From positions 1-20,900 of the forward strand of contig JADGJA010000375.1 in assembly GCA_027596035.1 (NCBI GenBank): a stretch of 20,900 bases of DNA, written 5' to 3'. Below are positions 20,384-20,900 of the stretch, one piece after another (the first letter of the stretch is position 1; every line of letters starts with the position of its first letter). This DNA is from Thoreauomyces humboldtii (Eukaryota; Chytridiomycota; Chytridiomycetes; Spizellomycetales; Powellomycetaceae). The notes beneath the pieces are model-generated. The model did no database searches. It saw nothing but the letters and a program-made list of their open reading frames with translations, and was not told the origin of the DNA. The position numbers and the translations under genes were made by a program.

Positions 20384-20900
20384 ACGGCAGTTCGATTACA
20401 GTGTAGGAAGTATCATTTAGTAAAGCCAGATTTGCGATCGCCGTACCTTGCAATAAGGCTGTGGTGTACGCCCCTTCGCGAAGACTTGGAACAGGCAAAT
20501 TGATTGATGTCCTGGAGAAGGTTGATCCTGACGTTCCCGAGGTTAGCGCCACGGGACACATGTCAAGAGCCCGTGCGAGAGGCTGATGCACATGCCCTGA
20601 CCATGCGCCTGTCGATAACGCCTCCTTAGCGGGATGAGCTGGCCTAAAGTCCTGACCATGTCTCCATCTGCTTCTGAAAGGGGACGCCCCGCAACGTCAC
20701 GACAAGGGCGGAGCTCATGCGCCAGAAAAAGAGCCAAGTAACCATTTTCCGCGATGACTGGGAAGCGTTTCGGTTGAGATCAGCGATGGCAATGCCTCTG
20801 CGTCCTGTTGGTTCAAAAGTCCGCGAAAAACAAACTACAGAGACGGACCCCAGCAGAAACGGAAAAGAAGTGGGTTTTTTCTCACCGAATGCTTGGGGGG
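20384..20900. other. Region downstream of the helicase: one coding-like fragment, no firm gene
   Basis: A plus-strand frame at 20407-20586 reads like protein (RFAIAVPCNKAVVYAPSRRL, then GKLIDVLEKVDPDVPEVSA), but it has no start, splice sites or recognised family. The opposite strand is also open (20358-20591). I cannot choose between a gene relic, an exon of a neighbouring gene and chance. Nothing is recognised from 20590 to the end. Confidence 0.25.

Overview
The window looks like nuclear DNA of a flagellated, early-diverging fungus (a zoosporic, chytrid-like lineage). This is inferred from three things seen together. One is an intraflagellar-transport gene (IFT46), found only in organisms that build cilia or flagella. 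Another is an F-box protein of the fungal type. The third is gene structure: many short GT-AG introns, C/T-rich codon third positions and CT-rich tracts just before start codons. No prokaryotic operon, tRNA, rRNA, CRISPR or intact transposon was seen.

Layout, left to right. 213-2822 (-): IFT46, seven exons, 708 aa. 3146-5011 (-): selenoprotein-O family AMPylase, two exons, 599 aa, with Cys in place of selenocysteine. 5012-5341: short divergent promoter with CT tracts facing both genes. 5342-6481 (+): single-exon F-box protein, 379 aa. About 6711-9085 (+): an unrecognised multi-exon gene whose exon junctions are only partly resolved. 9415-10094 (-): ribosome-biogenesis factor RLP24/RSL24D1, three exons, 160 aa. 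10095-10728: divergent intergenic region. 10729-20279 (+): a very large gene that I can assemble from 23 exons into one 2,731-aa frame. It carries two complete superfamily-1 helicase motors in tandem, a Upf1/Sen1-like core and then a UvrD/TRANK1-like core, followed by a helical-repeat region and an acidic, coiled-coil tail. 20307-20383: a 40-bp-period tandem repeat. 20384-20900: no firm gene.

The conserved genes (IFT46, SelO, RLP24) are independent housekeeping or flagellar functions and do not form a pathway. The most interesting object is the tandem-helicase giant. Each motor keeps its Walker A, Walker B, arginine-finger and coupling motifs, so both could be active. A nucleic-acid surveillance or genome-defence role is only a hypothesis. 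The unrecognised gene at 6.7-9.1 kb is the second unusual item.

Exon models come from reading splice sites and phases by eye. For IFT46, SelO, RLP24 and the giant helicase the summed exon lengths are exact multiples of three, which is a useful internal check but not transcript evidence.
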